64,000 nucleotides of DNA from JBEVJC01 sp040510375 (GCA_040510375.1 JBEVJC010000004.1:36696-100695); one strand, 5' to 3'; positions 24,648 to 33,738 are shown, counted from the first letter of the stretch. Program-made: numbers and translations. Notes: a model not told the origin generated them from the letters alone.

Positions 24648-25916
24648 TTATGGTTTTGTATTGATTGTTATTTTACTCAGCTGGCGGATATTGGATTTAT
24701 CCGAATAATCATACTGGTACAATCCGCCCTTTGCCACAACAAGTGCCCGGTTGTTATAGGCAATAACATCATACGCATCCATGGTGAAGGTCTTCAGCGG
24801 CTTCAGGCGGTAGATATCCGAAACATCAAACACTTTTAATCCGGCGACACCGTCACAGAGAAATAAAAGGTCGCCATCTTTTCCCAGCCCATGCGGATTG
24901 GTCATCGGGTGCGTTACCAGCAGTTGCATCGGCACATTGGGGTTGGTGATTTTGAGGTCAATAATATCCAGCTGGTTTGTATAACCTGCACAGGAAGATC
25001 CCGACCGGAGCGTTACATAGGCGTACTTATCATCTGCAATAACCGGATCACAGGTCCTGGCATGGGAAAACTGTCCAAGGCTCACGGGTGCATCAGGTGT
25101 ACTGACATCATACCTGAACATTCCTGATTGTGAGCCGATGAACAGCTGGGCACCCATAGGAAAAATGGTTTCAATTCCCCAGGGTAGAGTCACCTTGTTT
25201 GTATGTGTGGGTGTTCCGGGATTACTGATATCAAGGATTTCAAGGGAATTCTGGGAGACCGTGTACAGCCTGTCATTAATAATTGTAAATCTGGCCATCG
25301 ATCCTCCCGCACCAATGGGTGATACCGCGGCAACGTTTGTACCTGAATTCAGGTTCTGCATATATTCATAAACAATCCTGTCATTGGGAACGTCACAGGC
25401 GTTCATAACAACCGAGTCCTGCACGGTCCAGTCAACAATGATCTTATCAGCTGCCGCTATAAAACCGTTAAGGTATGGACGTACAGGAAAACTCTGTGGC
25501 CTGTAGCTGCTGAGGCGAACATCAAGCGGATTGCTTATATCCAGCGTTATCAATTCGGTATAAAAATCTGCATAGAGCATATTTCCTTTAACAGCCAGGT
25601 CCATATTGCCGGGAATCCCGATAAACGACACATTTTTTGGTGCAGATGGATCTGAATTATCGATCACATGGATTCCCCGGTCGATATCATTGAGGAAAAT
25701 ATAATTGCCACGGATATAGATCTTACCCGCATTCTGTACTTCGCGCGGAGCGTTGCTTTTTATATCAGCACGCACCTCGTCCATGTCCTTGAATACGGGA
25801 GTGAATATTTTGTAAGTACTTTTTTGTTGGCAGCTGTCCTTAATACAGGAATTAAAAAGTATGGGCAGGGAAAACAAGGCGCAGAAAAGCACCCGGAGGG
25901 TAAAGTTGTTGGTCAT
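24648..25916 (-). CDS. LVIVD-repeat beta-propeller lipoprotein
   Basis: The 422-residue protein has a lipoprotein signal ending LFNSC (Cys near residue 24). It contains several LVIVD-type repeats of about 40-45 residues, each with a strand, a D/N-rich turn and an I-D-I-S-N-P-like motif: HVIDNSDPSAPKNV, ITLDISNPLDVRL, LEILDISNPGTPTHT, LKVFDVSDIYRLKP. These should form a seven-bladed propeller on the outer-membrane face. LVIVD proteins are usually surface proteins of unknown binding role. The gene follows the 583-residue envelope-spanning protein by 51 bp and belongs to the same transcript. Confidence 0.85.
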   Translation of the reverse strand: MTNNFTLRVLFCALFSLPILFNSCIKDSCQQKSTYKIFTPVFKDMDEVRADIKSNAPREVQNAGKIYIRGNYIFLNDIDRGIHVIDNSDPSAPKNVSFIGIPGNMDLAVKGNMLYADFYTELITLDISNPLDVRLSSYRPQSFPVRPYLNGFIAAADKIIVDWTVQDSVVMNACDVPNDRIVYEYMQNLNSGTNVAAVSPIGAGGSMARFTIINDRLYTVSQNSLEILDISNPGTPTHTNKVTLPWGIETIFPMGAQLFIGSQSGMFRYDVSTPDAPVSLGQFSHARTCDPVIADDKYAYVTLRSGSSCAGYTNQLDIIDLKITNPNVPMQLLVTHPMTNPHGLGKDGDLLFLCDGVAGLKVFDVSDIYRLKPLKTFTMDAYDVIAYNNRALVVAKGGLYQYDYSDKSNIRQLSKITINTKP

Positions 25917-25967
25917 GGCAGTTAATTTGAAACGACTGACTCCAACCCTTTCCGGAACGTTGCATGC

Positions 25968-27719
25968 TTACCAGCCCAGGTAGATCCTGCCCGATACACC
26001 GCCGTAATAAAGATACTGCTGGTTATCGGATTCGGTTGAGATCAACTTGTTGAGGGAAACTGAAACCTCCGGACCAACCGACCAGCGCAGCTTTCCTTTA
26101 CCAACAAGAAGGTCAATCCCGGTACCGGCGTTCAGACGGAAGCGGTTGTACGCGTGTTTGTCGCGGTAATAACTGCCGCCCAGGTTGGGTGTATAAATCA
26201 ACGCGTCCATTGAAAAAAGATAACCCGGAGTTATTGCCGCATTCCACTGTACCCGGTTTTTACCCGAAGGGTTTATAATGAACTGATACCTGACAGGTAA
26301 TGTGATGATATGATACTTGTCAGTGAACGATTTGTTGGGGTAACCGGTATAGGCACGAAGTTGTAAATTATATGCAGGGGAATTACCAGATCCCATCGCT
26401 GCAACCATCCGGTAATCACCCACACGGATCCGGTTACTCACATAGGAATAACCCAGGCCGGCAAATAAAGAGGAATGTTTTGTGAAGTTCCGCTGCAAAC
26501 CCGCAGAGAGCTGGAACGCAAGACCAGGGTGACTTTCCGAGGGCGGGACAACTGCCGCGGTATTAAGGGGCAGACCCGGCGCCTGTGATGGTGTATTATA
26601 AGTGACATCCAGGTTTTCGGCAACGTCACGACCTGATAAGGATAATTTATTGAATTTACGGGCATCTGAAACCCCGCCCGAAACACCAAAAACCCATTGC
26701 ATTTTTGGAGTGGCCGTTACCTTTTTAATCTTTACAACCGGTGCTGTTGTCACACTGTCTTTTTTGACAGGGTTCCTGTTAATTGCTGTTGCTGTACTAT
26801 CTGACTTCGATGTATTAATTACAAGTGCTGAATCTTTTTTATTGATGGTCACAGTGTCTTTGGAAGTGACCGGGGAAGACCTCCTTGTTTTGTTATCCGC
26901 ACCAGTAGTGGTATGGACTAAACTATTACTGGTATCGGGTTTTACAGATGAAACTTTCGGCTTTGTTGCATCCGGACCGGTGATTACAGTTGACGTATTT
27001 GCTGTTGGTGGCTTCACTGATGACACATCACCTCGTGGAGTTATAACAGTTGGAGTTTTTGCAGATGATGTCTGCGCTGGGGAACCATCAACACGTCCAT
27101 TTATAACAGCAGGTGTTTTAGCTGATGATGTCTTTGCAGATGAAGCACCAGCTTGTGGAGTCATTACCCCTGGAGTTTTCGGTGTTGAAGCCCTGCTATG
27201 TGATCCGGATACAGTCGATGTATTCGGATTGGGAATCTTTGTCTGGCCAGCTTTTTCGCGTAACGGATTTTTCGCAGCGGTTGTTCTGGTATCAGTTAAA
27301 GATGGGTTTACCGGTCCAACGGTTTTTATCCCCGATTTCTTTTCTGGTGTTGGGTTTGAATTAACCAACCCGGTAGTTGTATCGGTGGAAGCAGTAGTTG
27401 CTTGTTGATTAGCTGGCTGGCCACCGGCTTTTTGTGAAGCAGCTGGTTTATCCGCAGTTGTTCCGGTTTTAACGGAAATATTTTTTTCAGCTGGTTTGCC
27501 ATGGTCCGCTACGGGACTGGCAGATTGATAATTGAAAATAAGATAGGTTCCTGAACCGGTCAGTAATACTCCGGCAAGGACAAAGAAGAAAAGGGCAAAC
27601 CTTCTTTTTTTCCTTCGCTGCAACACCTTCTCCAGGTTGTTCCAGACAGCAGCAGTCGGATGGATCTTCAATCCACCGAGTGACTGTTGCACCTCGTTTT
27701 CAAAATTATTTTCCGGCAT
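25968..27719 (-). CDS. Putative envelope-spanning anti-sigma-like protein with C-terminal outer-membrane barrel
   Basis: The 583-residue protein has an unusual order. Residues 1-40 are cytoplasmic-type, with an anti-sigma-like segment (HPTAAVWNNLEKVLQ) and a basic stop (RRKKRR). One hydrophobic helix covers 41-63. Residues about 65-335 form a low-complexity Thr/Ser/Pro/Lys linker with about four 20-residue repeats (177-258, SSAKTPxVI-type units). Residues about 340-583 look like an outer-membrane barrel: alternating strands, GLGYSYVSNR, and a terminal GRIYLGW. The start overlaps the upstream sigma gene by 14 bp. I infer one protein reaching from cytoplasm to outer membrane and holding the sigma factor. 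Confidence 0.78.
   Translation of the reverse strand: MPENNFENEVQQSLGGLKIHPTAAVWNNLEKVLQRRKKRRFALFFFVLAGVLLTGSGTYLIFNYQSASPVADHGKPAEKNISVKTGTTADKPAASQKAGGQPANQQATTASTDTTTGLVNSNPTPEKKSGIKTVGPVNPSLTDTRTTAAKNPLREKAGQTKIPNPNTSTVSGSHSRASTPKTPGVMTPQAGASSAKTSSAKTPAVINGRVDGSPAQTSSAKTPTVITPRGDVSSVKPPTANTSTVITGPDATKPKVSSVKPDTSNSLVHTTTGADNKTRRSSPVTSKDTVTINKKDSALVINTSKSDSTATAINRNPVKKDSVTTAPVVKIKKVTATPKMQWVFGVSGGVSDARKFNKLSLSGRDVAENLDVTYNTPSQAPGLPLNTAAVVPPSESHPGLAFQLSAGLQRNFTKHSSLFAGLGYSYVSNRIRVGDYRMVAAMGSGNSPAYNLQLRAYTGYPNKSFTDKYHIITLPVRYQFIINPSGKNRVQWNAAITPGYLFSMDALIYTPNLGGSYYRDKHAYNRFRLNAGTGIDLLVGKGKLRWSVGPEVSVSLNKLISTESDNQQYLYYGGVSGRIYLGW
26946..27191 (-). repeat. Imperfect tandem repeats encoding a Ser/Ala/Lys/Thr/Pro linker
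   Basis: About four units of 20-22 codons encode the segments around SAKTPAVIN, SAKTPTVIT and NTSTVITG, inside the linker of the 583-residue protein (residues about 177-258). Units differ at both DNA and protein level, so the array is not freshly expanded. Repeat number could vary between strains. Confidence 0.7.
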
Positions 27720-28263
27720 AATTCTCCTTTTTCATTTGGGTGGTACGGTTGATCCAGGTGATCAGCAATTTCCTGGCGCGTGCATATTGCGACCGGGAGG
27801 TTCCATCACTGATACCAAGCATTTCACCGATTTCAACGTGTGAGTATCCTTCAACGGCATGCAGATTGAAAATTACCTGGTAACCCTGTGGCAGCTGACG
27901 GATCAGGTCCGCCAGTTCCTTTCCCTCCAGCCGGCGGGAAGGGTCTTCATCAGCAACAGGATGCAGGTATTCTTCAGTGAAAAACATCTCTTCCTGGTAC
28001 TTTCGGTTCCTCTTCAGGAAATTCAACGCAGTATTAACCATGATCCTCCGGATCCACGCTCCCAACTCCCCTTCCTGTTTGTACTGGCCAAGATGAAGGA
28101 ATACTTTCATAAACCCTTCCTGCAGGATGTCTTCCGCGTCCCGGACCGACCGGGTATAACGGTAGCAGATCCCCAGCATGCTCTCGGCGTACGTTTCGTA
28201 CAACTCGCGCTGAGCCTGGATCTTACCCTTTAAACAATCCTTGACTAGTTTCTGCTGGTCCAT
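27706..28263 (-). CDS. ECF-type RNA polymerase sigma factor
   Basis: The 185-residue protein has sigma region 2 (LGICYRYTRSVRDAEDILQEGFMKVFLHL) and region 4 with HTH (YSHVEIGEMLGISDGTSRSQYARAR), typical of ECF factors from Bacteroidota. It heads a four-gene minus-strand unit and its 3' end overlaps by 14 bp the gene for the envelope-spanning protein, which is the probable anti-sigma factor. There is no SusC gene in this unit, so its signal is unlikely to be a glycan import event. Its targets cannot be read from the window. Confidence 0.93.
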   Translation of the reverse strand: MDQQKLVKDCLKGKIQAQRELYETYAESMLGICYRYTRSVRDAEDILQEGFMKVFLHLGQYKQEGELGAWIRRIMVNTALNFLKRNRKYQEEMFFTEEYLHPVADEDPSRRLEGKELADLIRQLPQGYQVIFNLHAVEGYSHVEIGEMLGISDGTSRSQYARARKLLITWINRTTQMKKENYAGK

Positions 28264-28313
28264 TAATTCAGTCTCCTGACAATTTATTTACCTCCTTCGT
28301 TGCCTGAGGCCGC

Positions 28314-28348
28314 CAAAAAAGAAAGCCGTTTTCGGGAGAAAACGGCTT
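28314..28348 (-). terminator. Terminator after the DUF2911 gene
   Basis: On the minus strand an 11-bp stem (AAGCCGTTTTC with GAAAACGGCTT) with a 4-nt loop is followed by TTCTTTTTT. It separates the DUF2911 gene from the sigma operon. Confidence 0.88.
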
Positions 28349-28366
28349 CAATATATATCATCAGTA

Positions 28367-28876
28367 TTACTTAACGGTGAAATCGACCTTACTATCTCCC
28401 CAGGATATAGTAACGATCCCATCTTTTGCGATGGTAAACATCAGTTTTTCTGAAAAAGTCCCCTTGCCTCCCTTGGTGGTTACCCGCAAAACATCATCTT
28501 CTTTTTTATATTTAAAAGCACCCCACTGGTCAGATGTTTTGTTGAAAATAAGGGTCCATTCGTCGCCATCAACCAGGGTAAAGAATCCATATTTACCTTT
28601 TGGAAGGGGCATGCCGTTAATGGTCACGTCCTGGCTTACTTCAAATGTTGTAGCCTTGTTGGCACCGGTGCGCCAAACCATTCCTGCCTTGGGTTCAAGA
28701 TCCTTCCCGATTGTCCGTCCTTTTACTGAAGGCTGCCCGTAATCAATGGTAACGGTTGCACCGGAAGAGATCGTTTCCGAAACCGTGGCCGGTGGGCTGG
28801 CAACCGGTTTATTTTCCTGGGCACAGGCGGTAAACATGGTTGTTGCGGCCATAATGAAAAGCATCGCGTATTTCAT
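28367..28876 (-). CDS. DUF2911 lipoprotein
   Basis: The protein of about 169 residues begins MKYAMLFIMAATTMFTAC, a lipoprotein signal; an ATG three codons upstream (28885) is also possible. The mature domain matches DUF2911 in my recollection: VTIDYGQPSVKGR, WRTGANKATTFEVSQDV, LPKGKYGFFTLVDGDEWTLIFNK. DUF2911 is a beta-sandwich family common in Bacteroidota with no known activity. It stands alone, with its own terminator just downstream. Confidence 0.86.
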   Translation of the reverse strand: MKYAMLFIMAATTMFTACAQENKPVASPPATVSETISSGATVTIDYGQPSVKGRTIGKDLEPKAGMVWRTGANKATTFEVSQDVTINGMPLPKGKYGFFTLVDGDEWTLIFNKTSDQWGAFKYKKEDDVLRVTTKGGKGTFSEKLMFTIAKDGIVTISWGDSKVDFTVK

Positions 28877-28938
28877 AAAAAGCATTTAGTGTTAGTGAAA
28901 TAATTTCCAGCCAAACCTACCAATTTCGCGCCATTGTA

Positions 28939-29466
28939 TCAGTTGATTTGTGTTGGATGGTTATTTTCGGCAATATTTTCGAGGTTGGTCAGTCCCGTTT
29001 CCATCATTGGACCGTAAGTCTTTTCAAAAACGAGGCTCGCGAACTTTTCCCAGGGGTACCAGCGGAGTTCGAAATCCATATACCATTGCACGGTAACCAT
29101 TTTTTTTGCAGCACCGGTTGGGATCAGTGTCCAGCCCGACCAAAGCGGTTCACGTCCTTCAACCGTATAAAGGGTCTTGATTGTTGTTCCGGAGACCGAG
29201 TCGAGGACAAGCTTCCGGTATCCGTTTGTTTCTGAAAAAACGCCTTTTACCTGGCCATTTTCCGTGTATAATTGAGCCGAATCGAGATTGGGGTACCAGC
29301 GTTTCCATTGAGTTGGTTCAACCAGCAATACCCGCACAGAATCCAGCGGCGCTGCAATCTCCCTGGCACGCGAAATGCGTACATGCGAAGGGATAAATAA
29401 AGAAATCACCAGCACGACAAGGAACAGGGAAACAATACTGATGATGGCCAGTCGGATAATTTTCAT
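28939..29466 (-). CDS. Membrane-anchored SRPBCC/polyketide-cyclase-like protein
   Basis: The 175-residue protein begins with one hydrophobic helix (residues about 5-27) followed by a START/SRPBCC domain: IAAPLDSVRVLLVEPTQWKRW at the beginning and the long C-terminal helix MMETGLTNLENIAEN. SRPBCC domains enclose a cavity for hydrophobic ligands; many such proteins are annotated as polyketide cyclase/dehydrase without proof. It sits 10 bp after the ABC-2 permease gene on the same strand, so the two are likely cotranscribed. Confidence 0.82.
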   Translation of the reverse strand: MKIIRLAIISIVSLFLVVLVISLFIPSHVRISRAREIAAPLDSVRVLLVEPTQWKRWYPNLDSAQLYTENGQVKGVFSETNGYRKLVLDSVSGTTIKTLYTVEGREPLWSGWTLIPTGAAKKMVTVQWYMDFELRWYPWEKFASLVFEKTYGPMMETGLTNLENIAENNHPTQIN

Positions 29467-29476
29467 AATAATACTA

Positions 29477-30583
29477 TTAACTCCAACGGATAACCCTGGT
29501 TACAATTGCATAGATGACAATCATCCAGATACCAAGAATGCCGATCTCCTTCCAGCAATCCCAAAGGTGTAATCCGTCGAACGAGATTTTCCGCATACCA
29601 TTGTTGAACTGGGTCAGCGGAAGGATATTGCAAATATCCTGCATCCACCGGGGAAAAACAGTGATCGGGAAAAATGTTCCGGACAATAACATTTGCGGAA
29701 ACCCAAAAAGATTGATCAGTAAAGGGATGGATGTGTCGGTCCGCGCAATACTGGCGAAGATCAGTCCCACCCCCATCAACAGGAACAACATAAAAATGGC
29801 AAACAGAACCATTTCCAGGAAAGTGATTGCTCCGTATTGAAGGGTGAAGTCAAGAAAAAAATGACCGAACAGGATCAGCACAACCACGTTGATCAATTGG
29901 AAAAACAGCCGGCTTGTACCGATCCCCAGAAGTATATTAATCCGTTTTACCGGTGAAGCATAAAAACGTTTTAGTACCAGTTGTTCGCGAAGGGTGAAAA
30001 ACGTAAAGGCGATTCCAAACAACGTGGAAAAAAGTATGGAAAAACCAAGCTGCCCCGGTAGAACGAAATCGATCTGCCGGTATTGCTGCCCTTCGGTTAC
30101 TTCGGTTTTAATAAAAAATTTACGCTGGTCGGCCCTGGTTATTTCATTGTGAAGAGTAGTATTCTCCAGGTTCTGGAGAAACAGGAAGAAGGTACTTCCA
30201 CTTGCAGAGGTCGACCGCACACTTATAAGATAACGGGGTTCAGTGCCGGTGCTGTCGCCTGGCAGGCGGCTAAGGTTCAGGATACTCGTGAGTTTTCCTT
30301 TCAGCAGGTCCTGCCGCATCAGTGCCGTATCCGAATAATAAGAAAAACGGATAAAACTTTTTGCCTTGAGGCTATCAATAACCGAGTTGGTGGTGTCACT
30401 TCCCGGTGCCAGTGCAATACGCTGTACGGGAATCCCTTCTTTTCCGAATGCCCCGAATATCAGGATAAAAATGATAGGGAAAAGTAAACTGAAAACCACT
30501 GATGTTGGCTGCGCGAAAATGGCTTTGAAACTAGCCCTGGTTATGGCCCATAGCGCCCTGGACTGACTGTATTGGTGAGACAT
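29477..30583 (-). CDS. ABC-2 type transporter permease
   Basis: The 368-residue inner-membrane protein has one helix near residues 25-48, a periplasmic region of about 140 residues, then five helices (about 185-365), the standard ABC-2 permease layout of exporters such as YhhJ/DrrB. The signature GTFFPITVFPRWMQ lies near the end of the core. No ATPase gene is adjacent: upstream is sppA and downstream an SRPBCC protein, so it must use an ATPase encoded elsewhere. The substrate is unknown; lipid or drug export is common for the family. Confidence 0.87.
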   Translation of the reverse strand: MSHQYSQSRALWAITRASFKAIFAQPTSVVFSLLFPIIFILIFGAFGKEGIPVQRIALAPGSDTTNSVIDSLKAKSFIRFSYYSDTALMRQDLLKGKLTSILNLSRLPGDSTGTEPRYLISVRSTSASGSTFFLFLQNLENTTLHNEITRADQRKFFIKTEVTEGQQYRQIDFVLPGQLGFSILFSTLFGIAFTFFTLREQLVLKRFYASPVKRINILLGIGTSRLFFQLINVVVLILFGHFFLDFTLQYGAITFLEMVLFAIFMLFLLMGVGLIFASIARTDTSIPLLINLFGFPQMLLSGTFFPITVFPRWMQDICNILPLTQFNNGMRKISFDGLHLWDCWKEIGILGIWMIVIYAIVTRVIRWS

Positions 30584-30621
30584 TCATGAAAATTAGTGAG
30601 CAAACCTACGGTTAAATAAAT

Positions 30622-32376
30622 TTATCGGACCAGAAATTGGAACGGTAGCCTGGCCTGTACCGAACCCGTCATTTCATGCAGGCGTTTGAGTTCAAGATAG
30701 ATCTTGTAATTATCTGCACCCATTTCTGTCCTGAGTTTGTCACTGTAACTGAGAGGATCCGCATCCGGACCAAACAATTGTTCGATGAGGCTACGTGATT
30801 CCGGATATTCATGAACCGTATAATCAGTCAGTTTTGCCATGGCTGCAGCGGAGCGGACCGCATCTTCAATACCGCCGAAACGATCGATCAGCCCGATCTC
30901 CTTTGCCCTTAATCCGGTCCACACCCTGCCCTGTGCAATACTGTCCACCAGGGTCATATCAAGCTTCCGTCCTTCTGCCACCCGTTTTTTGAACAGGGAA
31001 TAGATCAGGTCAACATTGGCCTGCATCAGTTGTTTTTCCGATTCGGTGAGCGGGCGCACGATCGTGCCTGCGTCTGCATGATCCGCCGTTTTAACCCCGT
31101 CGAATGTAACTCCCAGTTTGTTCTTGAAAAATGATCCCATATTGGGTATGATCCCGAACACTCCGATGGAACCCGTGATAGTGGTGGGCAGCGCGAAAAT
31201 GCTGTCGGCTGCCACACTGATATAGTATCCACCCGAAGCGGCAACATCACCAAAACTTACGATCACCGGTTTTTCTTTTTTTGCAAGGGAGAGTTCGCGC
31301 CAGATATTTTCGCTGGCCAGTGAGCTCCCGCCACCGGAGTTGATCCGGAATACAATTGCCTTGACGGTCCGGTCGAGCCTTGCCTTGCGGATAAGGTTGC
31401 GATAGGTTTCCCCACCAATGGAGCCCTTGCCGGATTTACCATCAATAATATCACCCTCTGCATAAATCAATGCAATTTTTTCTTTACCGGCCGGAACCAT
31501 TGGCCGGGCATCAAAGTACTCGTCAAGGGTAACGAAGTTTATTTTTTTATACTTGTCGATCTTCAGTTTTGTCTTGATCTCGTCTTTCACCTCGTCGTCA
31601 TATTTCACCGCATCAATAAGTTTAAAAGTCACCGCATCGGCAGCCGTCCGTATAGCGGATTCATTTGCCAGGCGGTGAAGGGTGGCTGTGTCCACATTCC
31701 GGGCCTCAGCGGTTTTTATAAGAAGGTCATTGTAGAGATCATTCAGCCAGACCGATGTCTGCAGTTTATTCTCCGGTGTCATTTGTTCGGCACGCAGTGG
31801 CTCGGTGGCACTTTTAAATTTGCCGGCGTAAAAAATCTGGGGCTGAATCTCCAGTTTATCCAGGGCCCCTTTCAGGAATACATAATCAACATTATAACCT
31901 GACCAGTCCATATAACCCTGTGGACTCACATAAATACGGCTGGCAATATTGGCAATGCTATACGCCTGCTGGGTCAGAATATCTCCATGGGCAATTATAA
32001 ATTTGCCCGTCTTTTTAAATTCGGCGAGGGCGGTGCGGATTTCATTGCTGGCTGCATAGGAGTTGGCATTACCATTCGCAATAAGGTAAATGCCTTCGAT
32101 CTTTTTATCGGTTGATGCGCGTTTGATCAATCGCACCACATCATACAATCCGGGCACATCCTTTTCACCCGCCCTGATAATGGCAAGGGGATTACGGGTT
32201 TCCTGTTCGGCAAAATGGGAAGAAGGATCAATCACCAGTACCGACTGATCAGCGATCCGGACTACCTTCCGGCTGGCAATACCTCCCAGGATGCCTGCGA
32301 AAAAGAAGAAAGCAAGTATTACAAAAATAATAATGGCGAGCAATGACGCCAGGAAGGACCTCAGAAAACTCCGCAT
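30622..32376 (-). CDS. sppA: Signal peptide peptidase SppA, 67K type
   Basis: The 584-residue inner-membrane serine protease degrades signal peptides after cleavage. It has an N-terminal anchor (residues about 8-32) and two tandem ClpP-like halves. The catalytic dyad is split across the halves: Lys188 in AGKFKSATEP and Ser381 in GDVAASGGYY, matching the E. coli enzyme. The start is ATG at 32376 (MRSFLRSFLASLL); a TTG at 32400 would add eight residues. A -7 box lies at 32398-32405. It is divergent from folK. Confidence 0.93.
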   Translation of the reverse strand: MRSFLRSFLASLLAIIIFVILAFFFFAGILGGIASRKVVRIADQSVLVIDPSSHFAEQETRNPLAIIRAGEKDVPGLYDVVRLIKRASTDKKIEGIYLIANGNANSYAASNEIRTALAEFKKTGKFIIAHGDILTQQAYSIANIASRIYVSPQGYMDWSGYNVDYVFLKGALDKLEIQPQIFYAGKFKSATEPLRAEQMTPENKLQTSVWLNDLYNDLLIKTAEARNVDTATLHRLANESAIRTAADAVTFKLIDAVKYDDEVKDEIKTKLKIDKYKKINFVTLDEYFDARPMVPAGKEKIALIYAEGDIIDGKSGKGSIGGETYRNLIRKARLDRTVKAIVFRINSGGGSSLASENIWRELSLAKKEKPVIVSFGDVAASGGYYISVAADSIFALPTTITGSIGVFGIIPNMGSFFKNKLGVTFDGVKTADHADAGTIVRPLTESEKQLMQANVDLIYSLFKKRVAEGRKLDMTLVDSIAQGRVWTGLRAKEIGLIDRFGGIEDAVRSAAAMAKLTDYTVHEYPESRSLIEQLFGPDADPLSYSDKLRTEMGADNYKIYLELKRLHEMTGSVQARLPFQFLVR

Positions 32377-32397
32377 ATATGAATTCTTTGTGAAGCC

Positions 32398-32405
32398 CAA
32401 ATTTA
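32398..32405 (-). promoter_or_regulatory. -7 box TAAATTTG for sppA
   Basis: The minus-strand 8-mer matches TAnnTTTG, 21 bp before the sppA ATG. Just 2 bp away, GATATTTG at 32408-32415 on the plus strand may serve folK, so the two divergent promoters would abut. Confidence 0.5.
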
Positions 32406-32437
32406 AAGATATTTGTCGCGCCGGAAACAGTTAAACC

Positions 32438-32917
32438 ATGAGCAGAGCGTATTTATTGACAGGCGGTAACCTGGGCAACCGGGAGCAGAACCTGGCCCTT
32501 GCAATCGGCCATATAACGGCAGCGGGAGCGAAACTGCTGGCAGCGTCGGCTTTATATGAGACCGAAGCCTGGGGCCGGTCCGACCAGCCCCGCTTCCTTA
32601 ACCAGGCACTAGAGGTGGAAACCGGGATTGGTCCGGAAGAATTTTTACATGATTTGTTATCATTTGAGAAACTGATTGGCCGGGTACGGGACGAAAAATA
32701 CGGGCCGCGGCTGATTGATATCGATATGTTACTTTATGACGACCTGGTGCTGGATACATCATCGCTGAAACTCCCCCATCCGGAACTGGCAAACCGGCGT
32801 TTTGCCCTTACACCATTGGCCGAAATCGCTGGAAGCCTTGTCCACCCTATATTAGGGAAGACGATCAGCCAGTTGCTTGAAGAATGTAAAGACCCCCTTG
32901 CCGTTACAAAAAGATAG
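32438..32917 (+). CDS. folK: HPPK, 2-amino-4-hydroxy-6-hydroxymethyldihydropteridine pyrophosphokinase
   Basis: The 159-residue cytoplasmic enzyme transfers pyrophosphate from ATP to 6-hydroxymethyl-dihydropterin, a step before dihydropteroate synthase in folate synthesis. The N-terminal LLTGGNLGNREQNL, ETEAWG and the signature RDEKYGPRLIDIDMLLYDD, which holds the metal-binding aspartates, are all present. Length is normal. A deoxynucleoside kinase follows on the same strand 84 bp later with its own -7 box. It is divergent from sppA. Confidence 0.96.
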   Translation: MSRAYLLTGGNLGNREQNLALAIGHITAAGAKLLAASALYETEAWGRSDQPRFLNQALEVETGIGPEEFLHDLLSFEKLIGRVRDEKYGPRLIDIDMLLYDDLVLDTSSLKLPHPELANRRFALTPLAEIAGSLVHPILGKTISQLLEECKDPLAVTKR

Positions 32918-32958
32918 GCTGGGTGCGGATTTATCCACAAACTTTCCTTGTCAAATTT

Positions 32959-32966
32959 TACCTTTG
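32959..32966 (+). promoter_or_regulatory. -7 box TACCTTTG for the deoxynucleoside kinase
   Basis: A perfect TAnnTTTG match, 35 bp before the ATG at 33002, between folK and the kinase gene. No clear -33 element was found. It would allow the kinase to be transcribed apart from folK. Confidence 0.45.
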
Positions 32967-33001
32967 CCATTTCTTTTACTTTCGTCCGTTCACCTACAGT
33001 A

Positions 33002-33634
33002 ATGAAGTACCAGTTTATCACGATAGAAGGAAATATTGGCGCCGGTAAGACCACCCTTTCGCACCTGCTCAGCAAACATTATAATGCCCGGCTGATCCTG
33101 GAAGAGTTCGATGATAACCCCTTTCTTCCCAAATTCTACGAGAATCCAAAACAGTTTGCTTTTCCGTTGGAACTGTTTTTTATGGCCGAAAGGTTTAAAC
33201 AATTAAAGGAACTGTTGCAGCAGAAGGACATGTTCCAGACATTAACCATCTCCGATTACCTGTTCTCCAAATGCCTGTTATTTGCAAAAGTGACCCTGCC
33301 GGATGATGAATTCCGTCTTTACCAACGGTTGTTTGACATCATCCACCAGCAATTGGTGGAGCCCGACCTGTTGATTTATCTTCATGCACCGGTGAAAAAA
33401 CTGCAGGCCAATATCAAAAAACGCAATCGTTCCTACGAACAGCAGATCCCGGATGAATACCTGTTTAATATCCAGGAAACCTACACCCAGTATATCCGGC
33501 AGCATGATGTTACCACCCTCTATATCGATGCCACCAATGCCGATTTCCTGGGCAATCCCAAACATCTGGAGGTTATTTACGAAGCATTGGAAAAGGATTA
33601 TGAAAAAGGCCAGCATTATATTACTCTTCCGTAG
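33002..33634 (+). CDS. Deoxynucleoside kinase
   Basis: The 210-residue protein belongs to the dCK/dGK family of nucleoside kinases that phosphorylate deoxynucleosides for dNTP salvage. Walker A is GNIGAGKTT at residues 10-18. The FFMAERFKQ segment corresponds to the ERS-type active-site motif, and the lid region KKRNRSYEQQIP carries the R-x-R-x-x-E arginines that bind phosphate. The ATG at 33002 is chosen over a TTG at 32948, which lies before the conserved N-terminus and upstream of the -7 box. Substrate preference cannot be told from sequence. Confidence 0.92.
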   Translation: MKYQFITIEGNIGAGKTTLSHLLSKHYNARLILEEFDDNPFLPKFYENPKQFAFPLELFFMAERFKQLKELLQQKDMFQTLTISDYLFSKCLLFAKVTLPDDEFRLYQRLFDIIHQQLVEPDLLIYLHAPVKKLQANIKKRNRSYEQQIPDEYLFNIQETYTQYIRQHDVTTLYIDATNADFLGNPKHLEVIYEALEKDYEKGQHYITLP

Positions 33635-33738
33635 TAGTGTGATACCCGGACTCCCGGAATCCCAACACGGGAAGCCTTATTGATCAGGTCCACCGACCGC
33701 TGAATTACGAGTGTTAATTTTTTATCTTCGCCGGAGTT

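Noticed and set aside
26602..27408. 268-codon frame antisense to the envelope-spanning protein
   Set aside because: Its Val/Thr-rich sequence is the mirror of the repeat-bearing linker of the real gene; the minus-strand frame has a sigma-gene overlap and membrane/barrel features.
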